Shown piece by piece: positions 41,415 to 51,353 of a stretch of DNA of 64,000 nt. Under the pieces are notes generated by a model that was not told the DNA's origin, searched no databases, and was given only the letters and a program-made list of their open reading frames with translations. Position numbers and translations under genes: made by a program. The stretch is from G965222335 sp965222335 (GTDB taxonomy: Bacteria > Pseudomonadota > Gammaproteobacteria > Pseudomonadales > Halieaceae), in assembly GCA_965222335.1 (NCBI GenBank), contig OZ244944.1:310001-374000 (forward strand), given 5' to 3'. Position 1 is the first letter of the stretch. The number at the start of each line of letters is the position of its first letter.

Positions 41415-42023
41415 CTAGATGTCGATGCCGCCGAAGGACATAAAGCCCAGGGACATCAGGCCGACGATGATGAAGGTGATGCCCAGGCCCTGCAGGCCCT
41501 CGGGCACATCCGAGTACTTCATCTTCTCGCGGATACCGGCGAGCGCGACAATCGCCAGGGCCCAGCCCACGCCGGCACCGGCACCGAACACCACGCTTTC
41601 ACCGAACGTGTAGTCGCGTTCCACCATGAACAGCGACGCGCCCAGAATGGCACAATTCACGGTGATCAGTGGCAGGAAAACCCCCAGCGCGTTGTACAGG
41701 GCCGGGACAAACTTATCCAGGAACATCTCCAGAATCTGGACAAGGGCTGCAATCACGCCGATGTAGGACAGCAGCCCCAGGAAGCTCAGGTCCACGTCGG
41801 GCAGGCCCGCCCAGGCCAGGGCGCCGTCCGCGAGCAGGTAATTGTAGATCAGGTTGTTTACCGGCACGGTGATGGTCAGCACAACCACCACCGCGATACC
41901 CAGACCCAGTGCCGCCTGCACCTTCTTCGAGATCGCGAGGAAGGTACACATCCCCAGGAAGAAAGCGAGCGCCATGTTCTCGATGAATACCGCGCGGATA
42001 AACAGACTCAGCATATGTTCCAT
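41415..42023 (-). CDS. nqrE: Na+-translocating NADH:quinone reductase subunit E
   Basis: A 202-residue protein with six membrane helices, related to NqrD and RnfA. The start MEHMLSLFIRAVFIENMALAFFLGMCTFLAISKK and the GVFLPLITVNCAILGASLFM segment carry the half-repeat motifs and the cysteines that hold the intramembrane iron centre. It ends 15 bases before nqrF and starts directly after nqrD. Confidence 0.96.
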   Translation of the reverse strand: MEHMLSLFIRAVFIENMALAFFLGMCTFLAISKKVQAALGLGIAVVVVLTITVPVNNLIYNYLLADGALAWAGLPDVDLSFLGLLSYIGVIAALVQILEMFLDKFVPALYNALGVFLPLITVNCAILGASLFMVERDYTFGESVVFGAGAGVGWALAIVALAGIREKMKYSDVPEGLQGLGITFIIVGLMSLGFMSFGGIDI

Positions 42024-42686
42024 TTACGCGGCCTCCTCGAGGGATGTATGGCGGGCAATCTTGAAGTCGGGCTCCTCGACCTGCGACCGGTCCCAGCTGC
42101 GCAGGGCCCAGATAAACAGGCCGATCAGGAAAAATGCGCTGGGTGCCAGCAGCATCAGGCCGTTGGGGTTGTACCAGCCCCCCTCGGTGACGACCGGCAG
42201 GATCTCGATTCCGAACAGCTTGCCCGCTCCCAGCAACTCGCGGAAGAAGGCCACGACCAGCAGGACCACGCTGTAGCCCAGGCCATTGCCGATACCGTCA
42301 ATCAGGCTGGGCAGGGGCGGGTTCTTCATGGCGAAGGCTTCCGCGCGGCCCATGACGATACAGTTGGTGATGATCAAACCCACGAATACCGACAGCTGCT
42401 TGCTGATGGCGTAGGCGTAGGCCTTGAGTACCTGGTCCACCACGATCACCAGGGAAGCGATGATGATCATCTGCACGATGATCCGGATGCTGCCCGGTAT
42501 CTGCTTGCGGATCATGGAAATAAACAGGTTGGAGAATGCGGTCACGCTGGTCAGCGCAATACACATCACCAGGGTGACCTGCAGAGACGTGGTCACAGCC
42601 AGCGCCGAACATACCCCGAGGATCTGCAGCGCGATCGGGTTGTTGCGGAAAATCGGCTGTACCAGGGTGTTTTTCATTTCCGACAT
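42024..42686 (-). CDS. nqrD: Na+-translocating NADH:quinone reductase subunit D
   Basis: A 220-residue membrane subunit, homologous to NqrE in inverted topology. Typical segments are NPIALQILGVCSALAVTTSLQVTLVMCIAL and YAISKQLSVFVGLIITNCIVMGRAEAFAMKNPPLPSLIDGIGNGLGYS; conserved cysteines are in GVCSAL and TNCIVM. It follows nqrC by one base and is fully coupled to nqrE. Confidence 0.96.
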   Translation of the reverse strand: MSEMKNTLVQPIFRNNPIALQILGVCSALAVTTSLQVTLVMCIALTSVTAFSNLFISMIRKQIPGSIRIIVQMIIIASLVIVVDQVLKAYAYAISKQLSVFVGLIITNCIVMGRAEAFAMKNPPLPSLIDGIGNGLGYSVVLLVVAFFRELLGAGKLFGIEILPVVTEGGWYNPNGLMLLAPSAFFLIGLFIWALRSWDRSQVEEPDFKIARHTSLEEAA

Positions 42687-42687
42687 C

Positions 42688-43461
42688 TCAGGCCTCCCCG
42701 GATTTCAGGTTGTCGATAAACGGCTTGTAGCCCTGCTCACCCAGCCAGAACTGCACCAGGTTGGTCACCCCGTTGGAGGTGAGAGTGGCGCCGGACAGGC
42801 CATCCACCTGCCACTCCGCCTTCGGGCTGGAGGGATCTACCGTGCCCTTGATCAGGCCGAGTTCCACCTCGCCGTCGCGATAGACTTTTTTCCCGGGCCA
42901 CTTGGCCTTCCAACTGGGGTTGTCCACCTCGCCGCCAAGGCCGGGGGTTTCGCCGTGTTCAGCGAAGCCGAGACCCGCCACGGTGTTGAGGTTGGACTCC
43001 AGCGCCAGGTAGCCGTAGAGCGTGGACCACAGCCCGTAGCCGTGGACCGGCAGGATAACTTTCTCCATCTCCCCGCCGCTGTTTTCCACCAGGTACACCT
43101 CGGCGTAGTCCGCGCGCCGCTTGATCTTGGCGATGTCTTCCTCTGCGCTGAGATTCTTGGAGCGGGCGGGATCCTTGGACGCCTTGCGCTGATCGTAGCT
43201 CGCCGGATCCACCGCGTCGGTGAACTTGCCGGTGCGCAGGTCGATCACCCGCGTCTGTACCTGCTTGAACTGCTCCTCGACCGAAACGCCCTCTTCCAGC
43301 ATGCCCGCGGCCGCCAGGATATTGCGCTTGCGGTCCAGGGCCTTGTTCGCTTCCTGCGCCGGCTTGAGCACCACGGCCGCGGTGGACACCACCACCGAGC
43401 AGACGATGCACAGTGACAGCGCAACCATCAGGGTTTTCTTGATGCCATCGTTACTGGACAC
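42688..43461 (-). CDS. nqrC: Na+-translocating NADH:quinone reductase subunit C
   Basis: A 257-residue subunit with one N-terminal helix (TLMVALSLCIVCSVVVSTAAVVL) and a periplasmic FMN-binding domain. The flavinylation motif SGATLTS near residue 223 carries the Thr that ApbE modifies. GYGLWSTLYGYLALE and the FAEHGETPGLGGEV stretch are family hallmarks. It overlaps nqrB by 11 bases. Confidence 0.96.
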   Translation of the reverse strand: MSSNDGIKKTLMVALSLCIVCSVVVSTAAVVLKPAQEANKALDRKRNILAAAGMLEEGVSVEEQFKQVQTRVIDLRTGKFTDAVDPASYDQRKASKDPARSKNLSAEEDIAKIKRRADYAEVYLVENSGGEMEKVILPVHGYGLWSTLYGYLALESNLNTVAGLGFAEHGETPGLGGEVDNPSWKAKWPGKKVYRDGEVELGLIKGTVDPSSPKAEWQVDGLSGATLTSNGVTNLVQFWLGEQGYKPFIDNLKSGEA

Positions 43462-44650
43462 GCGCGAGCCTCCGTTGGATGTTGGCCTGGATCACGAAGT
43501 GATCAATCAGCGGAGCAAAAATATTGGCGAACAGGATCGCGAGCATGATGCCCTCCGGGAACGCCGGGTTCATCACCCGGATCAGTACCGCCATGACACC
43601 GATGAGAATCCCGTAGGCCCATTTGCCATTGTTGGTCATTGACGCCGACACCGGATCGGTCGCCATAAACATCATGCCAAAGGCAAAGCCACCGGTGACC
43701 AGGTGCCAGTACCAGGGCATGGCGAAGGCGGGATTACCCTCCGAACCGACCATGTTGAACAGGGTCGAGAGCAATACCATGCCGAGAAACACCCCGGCGA
43801 CAATACGCCAGGAGGCGATGCGCATGAGCAAGAGGACCGCGCCGCCGATGAGGATGGCGATGGTGGATGTCTCTCCGATGGAGCCCGGGATCGCGCCGAC
43901 GAAGGCCTCCATCCAGGTCCACTGCTGCTGCAGGGCGGCCATACCTTCAGAGGCTACCACCGACAGCGGGGTTGCGCCGGTGTAGCCGTCTACGGCGGTC
44001 CACACCGCGTCCCCGGACAGTTGCGCGGGGTAGGCGAAGTAGAGGAAGGCGCGGCCGGTCAGGGCCGGGTTGAGGAAGTTCTTGCCAGTGCCGCCGAAGA
44101 CTTCCTTGCCGATTACCACACCAAAGCTGATCCCCAGGGCGACCTGCCACAGGGGAATGCTCGGGGGGCAGGTCAGCGCAAACAGGATGGAGGTGACGAA
44201 AAAGCCCTCGTTGACCTCGTGCCCGCGCTTCATCGCGAACAGGACTTCCCAGAAACCGCCGACCACGAAGGTCACGAGGTAGACCGGCACGAAATACATG
44301 GCGCCGAACCAGAGGCAGTGCCACAGGTTGGAGGGGTCGTAGCCACCGAAGGTGCTGATCATGGCGCCGCGCCAGCCCTCGACCTGGCCACCGGTGGCGG
44401 CATAAATGTCGTTGGCCTGGAAGCCGAGGTTGTACATGCCGTAGAACATCGCCGGGAAGGCACACAGCCACACGGTGATCATGATGCGCTTGAGGTCGAT
44501 ACCGTCGCGCACGTGTGCCGTGGTCTTGGTCACCGAACCCGGGGAGTAGAAGATGGTGTCCACTGCTTCGTAGAGGGCGTACCAGTTCTGGAAACGGCCG
44601 CCGTCCTGGAAGTGGTGCTCCATGCCATCAAGGATCTTTCGCAGAGCCAC
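43451..44650 (-). CDS. nqrB: Na+-translocating NADH:quinone reductase subunit B
   Basis: A 399-residue core membrane subunit with about ten helices. It carries the covalent FMN site in DGYTGATPLSVV (Thr), and holds riboflavin and the quinone site in the family. The segment GGTGKNFLNPALTGRAFLYFAYPAQLSG and the ending TDPVSASMTNNGKWAYGILIGVMAVLIRVMNPAFPEGIMLAILFANIFAPLIDHFV are characteristic. It lies two bases after nqrA. Confidence 0.96.
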   Translation of the reverse strand: MALRKILDGMEHHFQDGGRFQNWYALYEAVDTIFYSPGSVTKTTAHVRDGIDLKRIMITVWLCAFPAMFYGMYNLGFQANDIYAATGGQVEGWRGAMISTFGGYDPSNLWHCLWFGAMYFVPVYLVTFVVGGFWEVLFAMKRGHEVNEGFFVTSILFALTCPPSIPLWQVALGISFGVVIGKEVFGGTGKNFLNPALTGRAFLYFAYPAQLSGDAVWTAVDGYTGATPLSVVASEGMAALQQQWTWMEAFVGAIPGSIGETSTIAILIGGAVLLLMRIASWRIVAGVFLGMVLLSTLFNMVGSEGNPAFAMPWYWHLVTGGFAFGMMFMATDPVSASMTNNGKWAYGILIGVMAVLIRVMNPAFPEGIMLAILFANIFAPLIDHFVIQANIQRRLARVQ

Positions 44651-44652
44651 GC

Positions 44653-46002
44653 TTAACCCTCCTTCTCAATACGCGTGAGGTTGTCCCGAAGAATGGGACC
44701 GTACTCATACTTGCCGGGGCAGACGTAGGTACACAGGGCGAGGTCTTCCTCGTCGAGGTCCAGGCAGCCCAGGGCCTGCGCCGTTTCAGTGTCGCCCACG
44801 ATCAGCGCGCGTAGCAGCTGGGTTGGCAGCATGTCCATCGGCACCACGGTCTCGTAACTGCCCACGGGAACCATCGCCCGCTCGCTGCCGTTGGTGTTGG
44901 TGGTCATCGCCAGCGGCCTGGTGCCAAACAGGCTGCTCAGGTAAATCGACAGATTCGAGTGCCGGTTGGCCCCTGGGGACAGATAGCGCATGAATTCCCG
45001 CTGGCGCCCCTCGAGCAGGACGCTCACCTGGTTGTGGTAGCGACCCAGGTAGGCGGTGGGCGCATGGACGTTGCGCCCGCCCAGCACCGAACCCGAAATG
45101 ATCCGGTTTTCGCCTTCCCTGAGTGCGCCCGCGCACAGGGCCTGCAAATCCGCGCCCAGACGGGTGCGCAGCAGACGCGGCTCCTCCACCTGGGGGCCGG
45201 CGAGCGCAATCACCCGATCGGTGTAGAGTTTGCCGTCGAGGAACAGGCGTCCCACGGCGATCACATCCTGGTATCCCACGGTCCATACCGGGCGATCCTG
45301 AGAGGCACCGCCGCGCAGGAAATGGATATGGGTGCCGGCGAGGCCAGCCGGGTGTGGCCCGGCGAACTCCGCCACCTCGATGTTGTCGGCGCTGCCGGCG
45401 GGCATCTCGGCCCCGGGCGCGCGACAGAGGTACAGCGGGCCGCTGGTCAGGGACGCCAGCAGATCCAGGCCCAGCGAAAAGGCCTCGGCCTGCTCGGCAA
45501 TGATCAGTGCCGGATCCGGCGCCAGGGGCTGGGTGTCAATCGCGGTGACAAAAATCGCACTGGCGTCGGCATTGGCGGCTGGCACCTTGCTGAAAGGACG
45601 GGTGCGCAGTGCGGTCCAGAGACCGCTCTCGACCAACTGCGCGCGCACCGTGTCGGCATCCAGCTGCCGGGCACTGTCGGCATCGTGGGCAGTGAACTGC
45701 TCGTGCTGTTCATCGGCGGCAACTTCAATCACCACCGACTGCAGGACGCGGCGCGCGCCACGGTTGATCGCCGCCACGGTGCCCCCGGCCGGGGCCGTGT
45801 AGCGTACGCCTTCGGTTTTCTTGTCGGTAAACAGGAGCTGGCCGGTTTTGACCGTATCGCCCACGGCAACTTCCATGGTTGGCTTCATGCCGACATAGTC
45901 GAACCCGACCACCGCGACCGCGCGCGCGGAGGGCGCCGCTTCAATGTTTTGCTGGGGCGCTCCCTGGAGCGGTATGTCCAGGCCCCGCTTGATCTTGATC
46001 AT
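44653..46002 (-). CDS. nqrA: Na+-translocating NADH:quinone reductase subunit A
   Basis: A 449-residue peripheral subunit and first gene of the operon. It begins MIKIKRGLDIPLQGAPQQ and contains VAVVGFDYVGMKPTMEVAVGDTVKTGQLLFTDKK, the barrel-sandwich hybrid domain. The C-terminal part includes MDMLPTQLLRALIVGDTETAQALGCLDLDEEDLALCTYVCPGKYEYGPILRDNLTRIEKEG, the NqrA hallmark. The 226-base gap to gap (46003-46228) must hold the operon promoter. Confidence 0.97.
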   Translation of the reverse strand: MIKIKRGLDIPLQGAPQQNIEAAPSARAVAVVGFDYVGMKPTMEVAVGDTVKTGQLLFTDKKTEGVRYTAPAGGTVAAINRGARRVLQSVVIEVAADEQHEQFTAHDADSARQLDADTVRAQLVESGLWTALRTRPFSKVPAANADASAIFVTAIDTQPLAPDPALIIAEQAEAFSLGLDLLASLTSGPLYLCRAPGAEMPAGSADNIEVAEFAGPHPAGLAGTHIHFLRGGASQDRPVWTVGYQDVIAVGRLFLDGKLYTDRVIALAGPQVEEPRLLRTRLGADLQALCAGALREGENRIISGSVLGGRNVHAPTAYLGRYHNQVSVLLEGRQREFMRYLSPGANRHSNLSIYLSSLFGTRPLAMTTNTNGSERAMVPVGSYETVVPMDMLPTQLLRALIVGDTETAQALGCLDLDEEDLALCTYVCPGKYEYGPILRDNLTRIEKEG

Positions 46003-46228
46003 ACGATCTGCCTACAGATTGAGATAATAAAGTGCAGCGACTGGAGACGCGCGTGATGCCCTGCCCCGGCAGCGGACAGGCGCAGACACAGGCCCTGCGC
46101 CAGCGCCGAGCCCTGCTGGCCCGGCGTCCGAACCGCGCGCATTATAGCGGAATCCGCCCCCGAAACGCCACCTCCGGCCGCCAGCAGCCGCTTGATTTTG
46201 AACAGTTTTCCCCGGAAAAAACCGCGTT

Positions 46229-47707
46229 TCAGTGCTCTTGCGGGTATACCCGGTACTTAATCCCCGCCATCTGCTCCAGGATGCGGTAAACCTGGCAGCT
46301 ATAGCCGAATTCATTGTCATACCAGAGGTACACCACGGCCTGGGTGCCGTTAACGATGGTTGCCTGGGCATCGTAGATACAGGCGTGGCGCGAGCCGACG
46401 AAATCCGAGGAGACGATCTCCGGTGAGTTGGAGTAATCGATCTGTTTGCGCATGGATGAATGCAGCGCGGTGTTGCGCATAAACTCATTCATGCTGGCCT
46501 TGTCTGTGGGCCGGGCCAGGGTGAGATTGAGGATCGCCATCGACACGTTCGGCGTCGGCACCCGGATGGCATTGCCGGTCAGCTTGCCGTCGAGCTGGGG
46601 CAGCACCTTGCCCACCGCCTTGGCCGCGCCGGTCTCGGTCAGCACCATGTTCAGCGGGGCACTGCGGCCGCGGCGCTCGGCCTTGTGGTAGTTGTCGGTC
46701 AGGTTCTGGTCATTGGTATAGGCGTGCACGGTTTCCACATGCCCGGTGACGATGCCGAACTCGTCATCGATCGCCTTCAGCGGCGGTACGATGGCATTGG
46801 TGGTACAGGACGCCGCCGAGATGATGGTGTCATCATCGGAGATAATGTCGTTGTTGATCCCGGCGACCACGTTTTTCATATCGCCCTTGCCGGGAGCGGT
46901 GAGGATGACCTTGCTGACGCCCTTGCACTTCAGGTGCTGGGAAAGGCCCTCGCTGTCGCGCCAGACACCTGTGTTGTCGACCACGATCGCGTTGTTGATG
47001 CCGTACTCGGTGTAATCGATGGCGTCGGGGGAGTCAGCGTAGATCACCTTGACCTCATTGCCGTTGGCAACGAAGGACTGGCGCTCCGCGTCCACGCGGA
47101 TGGTGCCCTCGAAGGCGCCGTGTACCGAGTCCCGCCGCAGCAGGCTGGCGCGCTTCACCAGGTCATTGGGGGCATTGCCCTTGCGCACCACGACCGCGCG
47201 CAGGCGCATGCTGTCACCGCCATCGGCCTTGTCAATCATGATCCGGGCCATCAGGCGGCCGATCCGGCCAAAGCCATACAGGACCACGTCCCGGGGCTCC
47301 TCGATCGGCTTTTCCGTGGAACCGATCAGGTCGGCGACCTGCTCGCGAACATACTCGTCCACACTCTGCCCGGAGCCGGCGCCGCGGTCGAAGTAATTGA
47401 CCGCGAGACGGCCGATGTCGATGTGCGCGGGGCCCAGGTCCAGCTGGCTCAGCGCCTTGACCACAGGAAAGGTCTCGAACTCCGAGAGCTCGTTGCCCTC
47501 GACCTGGCGCACGTAGCGGTGATCTTTCATGATCTGGGTGACGGCGCGGTTCATCAGCGACTTGCCGTAGATGTAGCACTTGACGTTGCGCTCGCGCGCC
47601 AGCTGGCCAACCAGGGGGATCATGCCCTCGGCCAGGGCCTCGCGCTCCTTCCAGTCCTTGAAATAATCGTCGGGACGCTCTCTCTTGCGATCGTTCACTG
47701 GGCTCAC
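46229..47707 (-). CDS. gap: Glyceraldehyde-3-phosphate dehydrogenase, long form
   Basis: A 492-residue GAPDH with an N-terminal extension of about 130 residues (YFKDWKEREALAEGMIPLVGQLARERNVKCYIYGKSLMN...), typical of a subgroup in Pseudomonas and marine gammaproteobacteria. The NAD site begins at VVLYGFGRIGRLMARIMI; the nucleophile is in ISAASCTTNAIVPPLKAID; the C-terminus has VYLWYDNEFGYSCQVYRI. It interconverts glyceraldehyde 3-phosphate and 1,3-bisphosphoglycerate. The GTG at 47707 or a second GTG at 47698, four bases after AGGTGAG, could be the start. Divergent from mfd. Confidence 0.93.
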   Translation of the reverse strand: MSPVNDRKRERPDDYFKDWKEREALAEGMIPLVGQLARERNVKCYIYGKSLMNRAVTQIMKDHRYVRQVEGNELSEFETFPVVKALSQLDLGPAHIDIGRLAVNYFDRGAGSGQSVDEYVREQVADLIGSTEKPIEEPRDVVLYGFGRIGRLMARIMIDKADGGDSMRLRAVVVRKGNAPNDLVKRASLLRRDSVHGAFEGTIRVDAERQSFVANGNEVKVIYADSPDAIDYTEYGINNAIVVDNTGVWRDSEGLSQHLKCKGVSKVILTAPGKGDMKNVVAGINNDIISDDDTIISAASCTTNAIVPPLKAIDDEFGIVTGHVETVHAYTNDQNLTDNYHKAERRGRSAPLNMVLTETGAAKAVGKVLPQLDGKLTGNAIRVPTPNVSMAILNLTLARPTDKASMNEFMRNTALHSSMRKQIDYSNSPEIVSSDFVGSRHACIYDAQATIVNGTQAVVYLWYDNEFGYSCQVYRILEQMAGIKYRVYPQEH

Positions 47708-47876
47708 CTATGCGTGCGGGGTGGGGGGCAATTTCAGGCGCGCGTATTATCGTTGCCAACCCGCCCCACCGCAAGCACGAGCGGGCATTTTCACACACCC
47801 GATCACCCGCGGGTGGAGGCGCCGCGGCGAGGCGCATACAATAGGCGCCCCAATAGCCTCCCGGTTCCCGTAACCC

Positions 47877-50800
47877 GTGACCACCCCCATGTTTGACAAG
47901 CTGATTGCCGATACCCCCTGGCCGGCGAAAGCCGGCAGCCGTACCGCCCTGGGACCCCTGCACGGCAGTGCCCAGGCGCGCTGTATCGCCGAACTGGCCG
48001 GACCGGGGCGCCTGGTACTGGTGGTGACCGCAGATACCAGCGCGGCCCTGACCCTGGAAAGGGAGTTGCCTTTCTTTCTGCAGCCGGGCCAGGAAATTCT
48101 CGCCTTCCCCGACTGGGAGACCCTGCCCTACGACAACTTCTCTCCCCATCAGGACATCATCTCGGAGCGCCTGGATACCCTTTACCGGCTGCCGGCGATG
48201 CGTTCCGGGGTGCTCGTGGTGCCCGTTTCCACCCTGATGCACCGCCTCGCCCCCACCGAGTACATCGCGGGCAGCAGCCTGGTGCTGGCGACCGGTGAGA
48301 CCCTGGACACCGATACTTTCCGGCGCAACCTCGAGCGCAATGGCTACCGCAACGTGGACACCGTGTATGAGCACGGGGAGTTTGCCCTGCGCGGCTCACT
48401 CATGGACATCTACCCCATGGGCTCGGCACTGCCCTATCGTATTGACCTGCTGGACGATGAAATTGACAGCCTGCGCACCTTCGACCCCGAGACCCAGCGC
48501 ACCATCGACCGGGTGGAACAGATCAACCTGCTGCCGGCCCGCGAGTACCCGCTGAACCCCCAGGCCATCTCGCGCTTCCAGCTGAACTGGTTTGAAGCCT
48601 TCGACGGGATCGACCACGACGCCTGCCCCACTTTCAACGAGGTCAGTGCGGGCCGGGCGCCCGGGGGCTGCGAGTACTACCTGCCCCTGTTCTTCGAGAC
48701 CTGCGCCACGCTCTTCGACTACCTCCCCGAGGATACGCCGGTCATCGCCCTGGGCGACCACCATGCTGCCGCCCAGCGCTTCTGGGACGAGGCCAGTGAG
48801 CGCCAGCGCGAATACGGCGTCGATCCGCGGCGCCCCCTGCTGCCGCCGGGGCGCTGCTTTACCCCGGTCGAGGAACTGTACCAGCGCTTCAAGCGCCACG
48901 CGGTCCTCGAGCTGCGCGCCAACGCGGACGCACCGGTGCACGTGGAGACGGCCAGCCTGCCGCCCCCGGTGATCGGCGGCGACCCGCGTCGCCCTCCCCT
49001 GGCGGACCTCGCCAGATTCCTGGAGGCGCACGCTGGACCGGTGCTGCTGTGCGCGGAGTCCGCCGGCCGCCGGGAAATGCTGCTGGAAGGGCTCGCGGAG
49101 CAGTCCCTGGAGCCGACCACGGTGGCCAGCTGGCAGGCATTTATGGACACCCTGCCCGCGTTTGCCATTACCACCGCCCCGCTGGATCGAGGCATGTACT
49201 TCGGACCGGGCACCGCCACCCTGGTGTGCGAGGCGCAGCTGTTCGGCAACCGGGTGGCACAGCGCCGCCGGCGGCGGCGCGGCGACGACACGGCCCAGGC
49301 CAACGTGTTCAAGGACATCAACGAGCTGCGGGAAGGCTCGCCGGTGGTGCACCTGGAGCACGGCGTGGGCCGCTACATGGGTCTGCAGAGCCTGGAGGTG
49401 GACGGCCAGACCAACGAATTCCTGACCCTGGATTACGCCCAGGGCTCACGCCTCTACGTGCCGGTGTCTTCGCTGCACCTGATCAGCCGCTACGCCGGCG
49501 CCGATCCTGAGCTGGCGCCCCTGCACAAGCTGGGCTCCGACCAGTGGAACAAGGCCCGGCGCAAGGCCAGCGAGCGCGCCTCGGACGTCGCCGCCCAGCT
49601 GCTGGAGGTCTACGCCCGGCGCGAGGCCAGGAAGGGTTTCAGCTTCGAGATCCCGACCCTGGAGTACCAGCAGTTTGCCGCGGCCTTCCCGTTCGAGGAA
49701 ACCGCCGACCAGGCCAATGCCATCACCGCAGTGCTGGAAGACCTGCGCAGCGAGCGGGTCATGGACCGGCTGGTCTGCGGCGATGTCGGCTTCGGCAAGA
49801 CCGAGGTGGCGATGCGCGCGGCCTTCGTGGCCGCGCGCAACAACAAGCAGGTGGCGGTGCTGGTGCCCACCACCCTCCTCGCCCAGCAGCATTTCAGTTC
49901 CTTCTCTGATCGCTTCGCAGACTGGCCGGTCACCGTGGAGGTGGTCTCCCGGTTCAAGACCGGCAAGCAGCTCGACGCGGTCACCGCGCGGGTGGCAGCC
50001 GGTGAGGTGGATATCCTGATCGGCACCCACAAGCTGCTGCAGCAGGATTTCCGCTTTCGGGACCTGGGCCTGCTGATCATCGACGAGGAGCATCGCTTCG
50101 GGGTCAAGCAGAAGGAGGCGATCAAGGCCCTGCGCGCCGAGGTGGACATCCTCACCCTCACCGCGACCCCTATCCCCCGCACCCTGAACATGGCCCTCGG
50201 CGGCATGCGCGACCTGTCGATTATCGCCACCCCCCCCGCCCGGCGCCTGTCGATCAAGACCTTTGTCCGGGAACACAATATCGGCCTGATCAAGGAGGCG
50301 GTCCTGCGCGAGACACTGCGCGGCGGCCAGGTCTATTACCTGCACAATGAGGTCAAGACCATCGAAGAGACCGCGGCCAGGCTGCGCGAGCTGCTGCCCG
50401 ACCTCTCCATCGGTGTGGCCCACGGACAGATGCGCGAGACGCAGCTGGAACAGGTGATGTCGGCGTTCTATCACCAGCGCCACCACATCCTGCTGTGTAC
50501 CACCATCGTGGAGACCGGGATCGACATCCCCAACGCCAACACCATCATTATCGAGCGGGCGGACAAGTTCGGCCTCGCCCAGCTGCACCAGCTCCGGGGC
50601 CGGGTGGGCCGCTCTCACCACCAGGCCTACGCCTATTTGCTGTGCCCGCCGCGCTCCGCGATCACCGCCGATGCCGAGAAACGCCTGGAGGCCATCGAGG
50701 CCGCGGGCGACCTCGGGGCCGGCTACCTGCTGGCCACCCACGACCTGGAAATCCGCGGCGCCGGCGAACTGCTGGGCGACGAGCAGAGCGGCCAGATTCA

Positions 50801-51353
50801 CTCGGTCGGATTCAGCCTTTACATGGATATGCTGCGGCGTGCGGTCGCGGCGCTGCAGCGCGGGGAAATACCCAGTGTCGACGCCCCCCTCGACGCCGGC
50901 ACCGAGGTCAACCTGCACACGCCGGCGCTGATCCCCGACGACTACCTGCCGGACATCAACACCCGCCTGGTGCTGTACAAGCGTTTTGCCGCCGCGCGTT
51001 CGGAGACGGAGCTGCGTGAGATACAGGTGGAAATGATTGACCGTTTCGGCCTGCTGCCACCACAGGTGGACAACCTAGTGCAGGTTTCGCGCCTGCGCCT
51101 GCAGGCCGAGGAGCTGGGGATCAAGGCCATTGAGGTCGGTGCCCAGGGTGGTACCATCGAATTCAAGGAAACCACGCGGGTCAATCCCCTGTCACTGGTC
51201 AAGCTGGTGCAGGGTGATCCGGGCCGCTACCAGCTCGCCGGCGCCACGCGCCTGCGCTTCAAGGACGACCTTGAGGAGCCGGAACAGCGCCGTCGCTGGG
51301 CCGAGGGGCTGCTGGCGTCCTTTACCGCCGATGCCAGGGAAGACGCCGCCTGA
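47877..51353 (+). CDS. mfd: Transcription-repair coupling factor
   Basis: A 1158-residue translocase that removes stalled RNA polymerase and recruits UvrAB. The UvrB-homology region is at the N-terminus (ALGPLHGSAQARCIAELAG...LAFPDWETLPYDNFSPHQDIISERL). The RNAP-interaction domain is at about 480-550 (INELREGSPVVHLEHGVGRYMGLQSLEV). The helicase part has RLVCGDVGFGKTEVAMRAAF, LIIDEEHRFGVKQKE (DEEH box), LTATPIPRTLNMAL and TTIVETGIDIPNANTIII. The C-terminal TRCF domain is complete. GTG at 47877 or ATG at 47889 could be the start; neither has a clear ribosome site. Neighbouring csiV starts inside its stop codon. Confidence 0.95.
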   Translation: MTTPMFDKLIADTPWPAKAGSRTALGPLHGSAQARCIAELAGPGRLVLVVTADTSAALTLERELPFFLQPGQEILAFPDWETLPYDNFSPHQDIISERLDTLYRLPAMRSGVLVVPVSTLMHRLAPTEYIAGSSLVLATGETLDTDTFRRNLERNGYRNVDTVYEHGEFALRGSLMDIYPMGSALPYRIDLLDDEIDSLRTFDPETQRTIDRVEQINLLPAREYPLNPQAISRFQLNWFEAFDGIDHDACPTFNEVSAGRAPGGCEYYLPLFFETCATLFDYLPEDTPVIALGDHHAAAQRFWDEASERQREYGVDPRRPLLPPGRCFTPVEELYQRFKRHAVLELRANADAPVHVETASLPPPVIGGDPRRPPLADLARFLEAHAGPVLLCAESAGRREMLLEGLAEQSLEPTTVASWQAFMDTLPAFAITTAPLDRGMYFGPGTATLVCEAQLFGNRVAQRRRRRRGDDTAQANVFKDINELREGSPVVHLEHGVGRYMGLQSLEVDGQTNEFLTLDYAQGSRLYVPVSSLHLISRYAGADPELAPLHKLGSDQWNKARRKASERASDVAAQLLEVYARREARKGFSFEIPTLEYQQFAAAFPFEETADQANAITAVLEDLRSERVMDRLVCGDVGFGKTEVAMRAAFVAARNNKQVAVLVPTTLLAQQHFSSFSDRFADWPVTVEVVSRFKTGKQLDAVTARVAAGEVDILIGTHKLLQQDFRFRDLGLLIIDEEHRFGVKQKEAIKALRAEVDILTLTATPIPRTLNMALGGMRDLSIIATPPARRLSIKTFVREHNIGLIKEAVLRETLRGGQVYYLHNEVKTIEETAARLRELLPDLSIGVAHGQMRETQLEQVMSAFYHQRHHILLCTTIVETGIDIPNANTIIIERADKFGLAQLHQLRGRVGRSHHQAYAYLLCPPRSAITADAEKRLEAIEAAGDLGAGYLLATHDLEIRGAGELLGDEQSGQIHSVGFSLYMDMLRRAVAALQRGEIPSVDAPLDAGTEVNLHTPALIPDDYLPDINTRLVLYKRFAAARSETELREIQVEMIDRFGLLPPQVDNLVQVSRLRLQAEELGIKAIEVGAQGGTIEFKETTRVNPLSLVKLVQGDPGRYQLAGATRLRFKDDLEEPEQRRRWAEGLLASFTADAREDAA

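Noticed and set aside
40152..42719. An 855-codon plus-strand reading frame across nqrF, nqrE and nqrD
   Set aside because: It is the complement of three certain genes and has no domain or ribosome site; its length comes from GC-rich codon bias.
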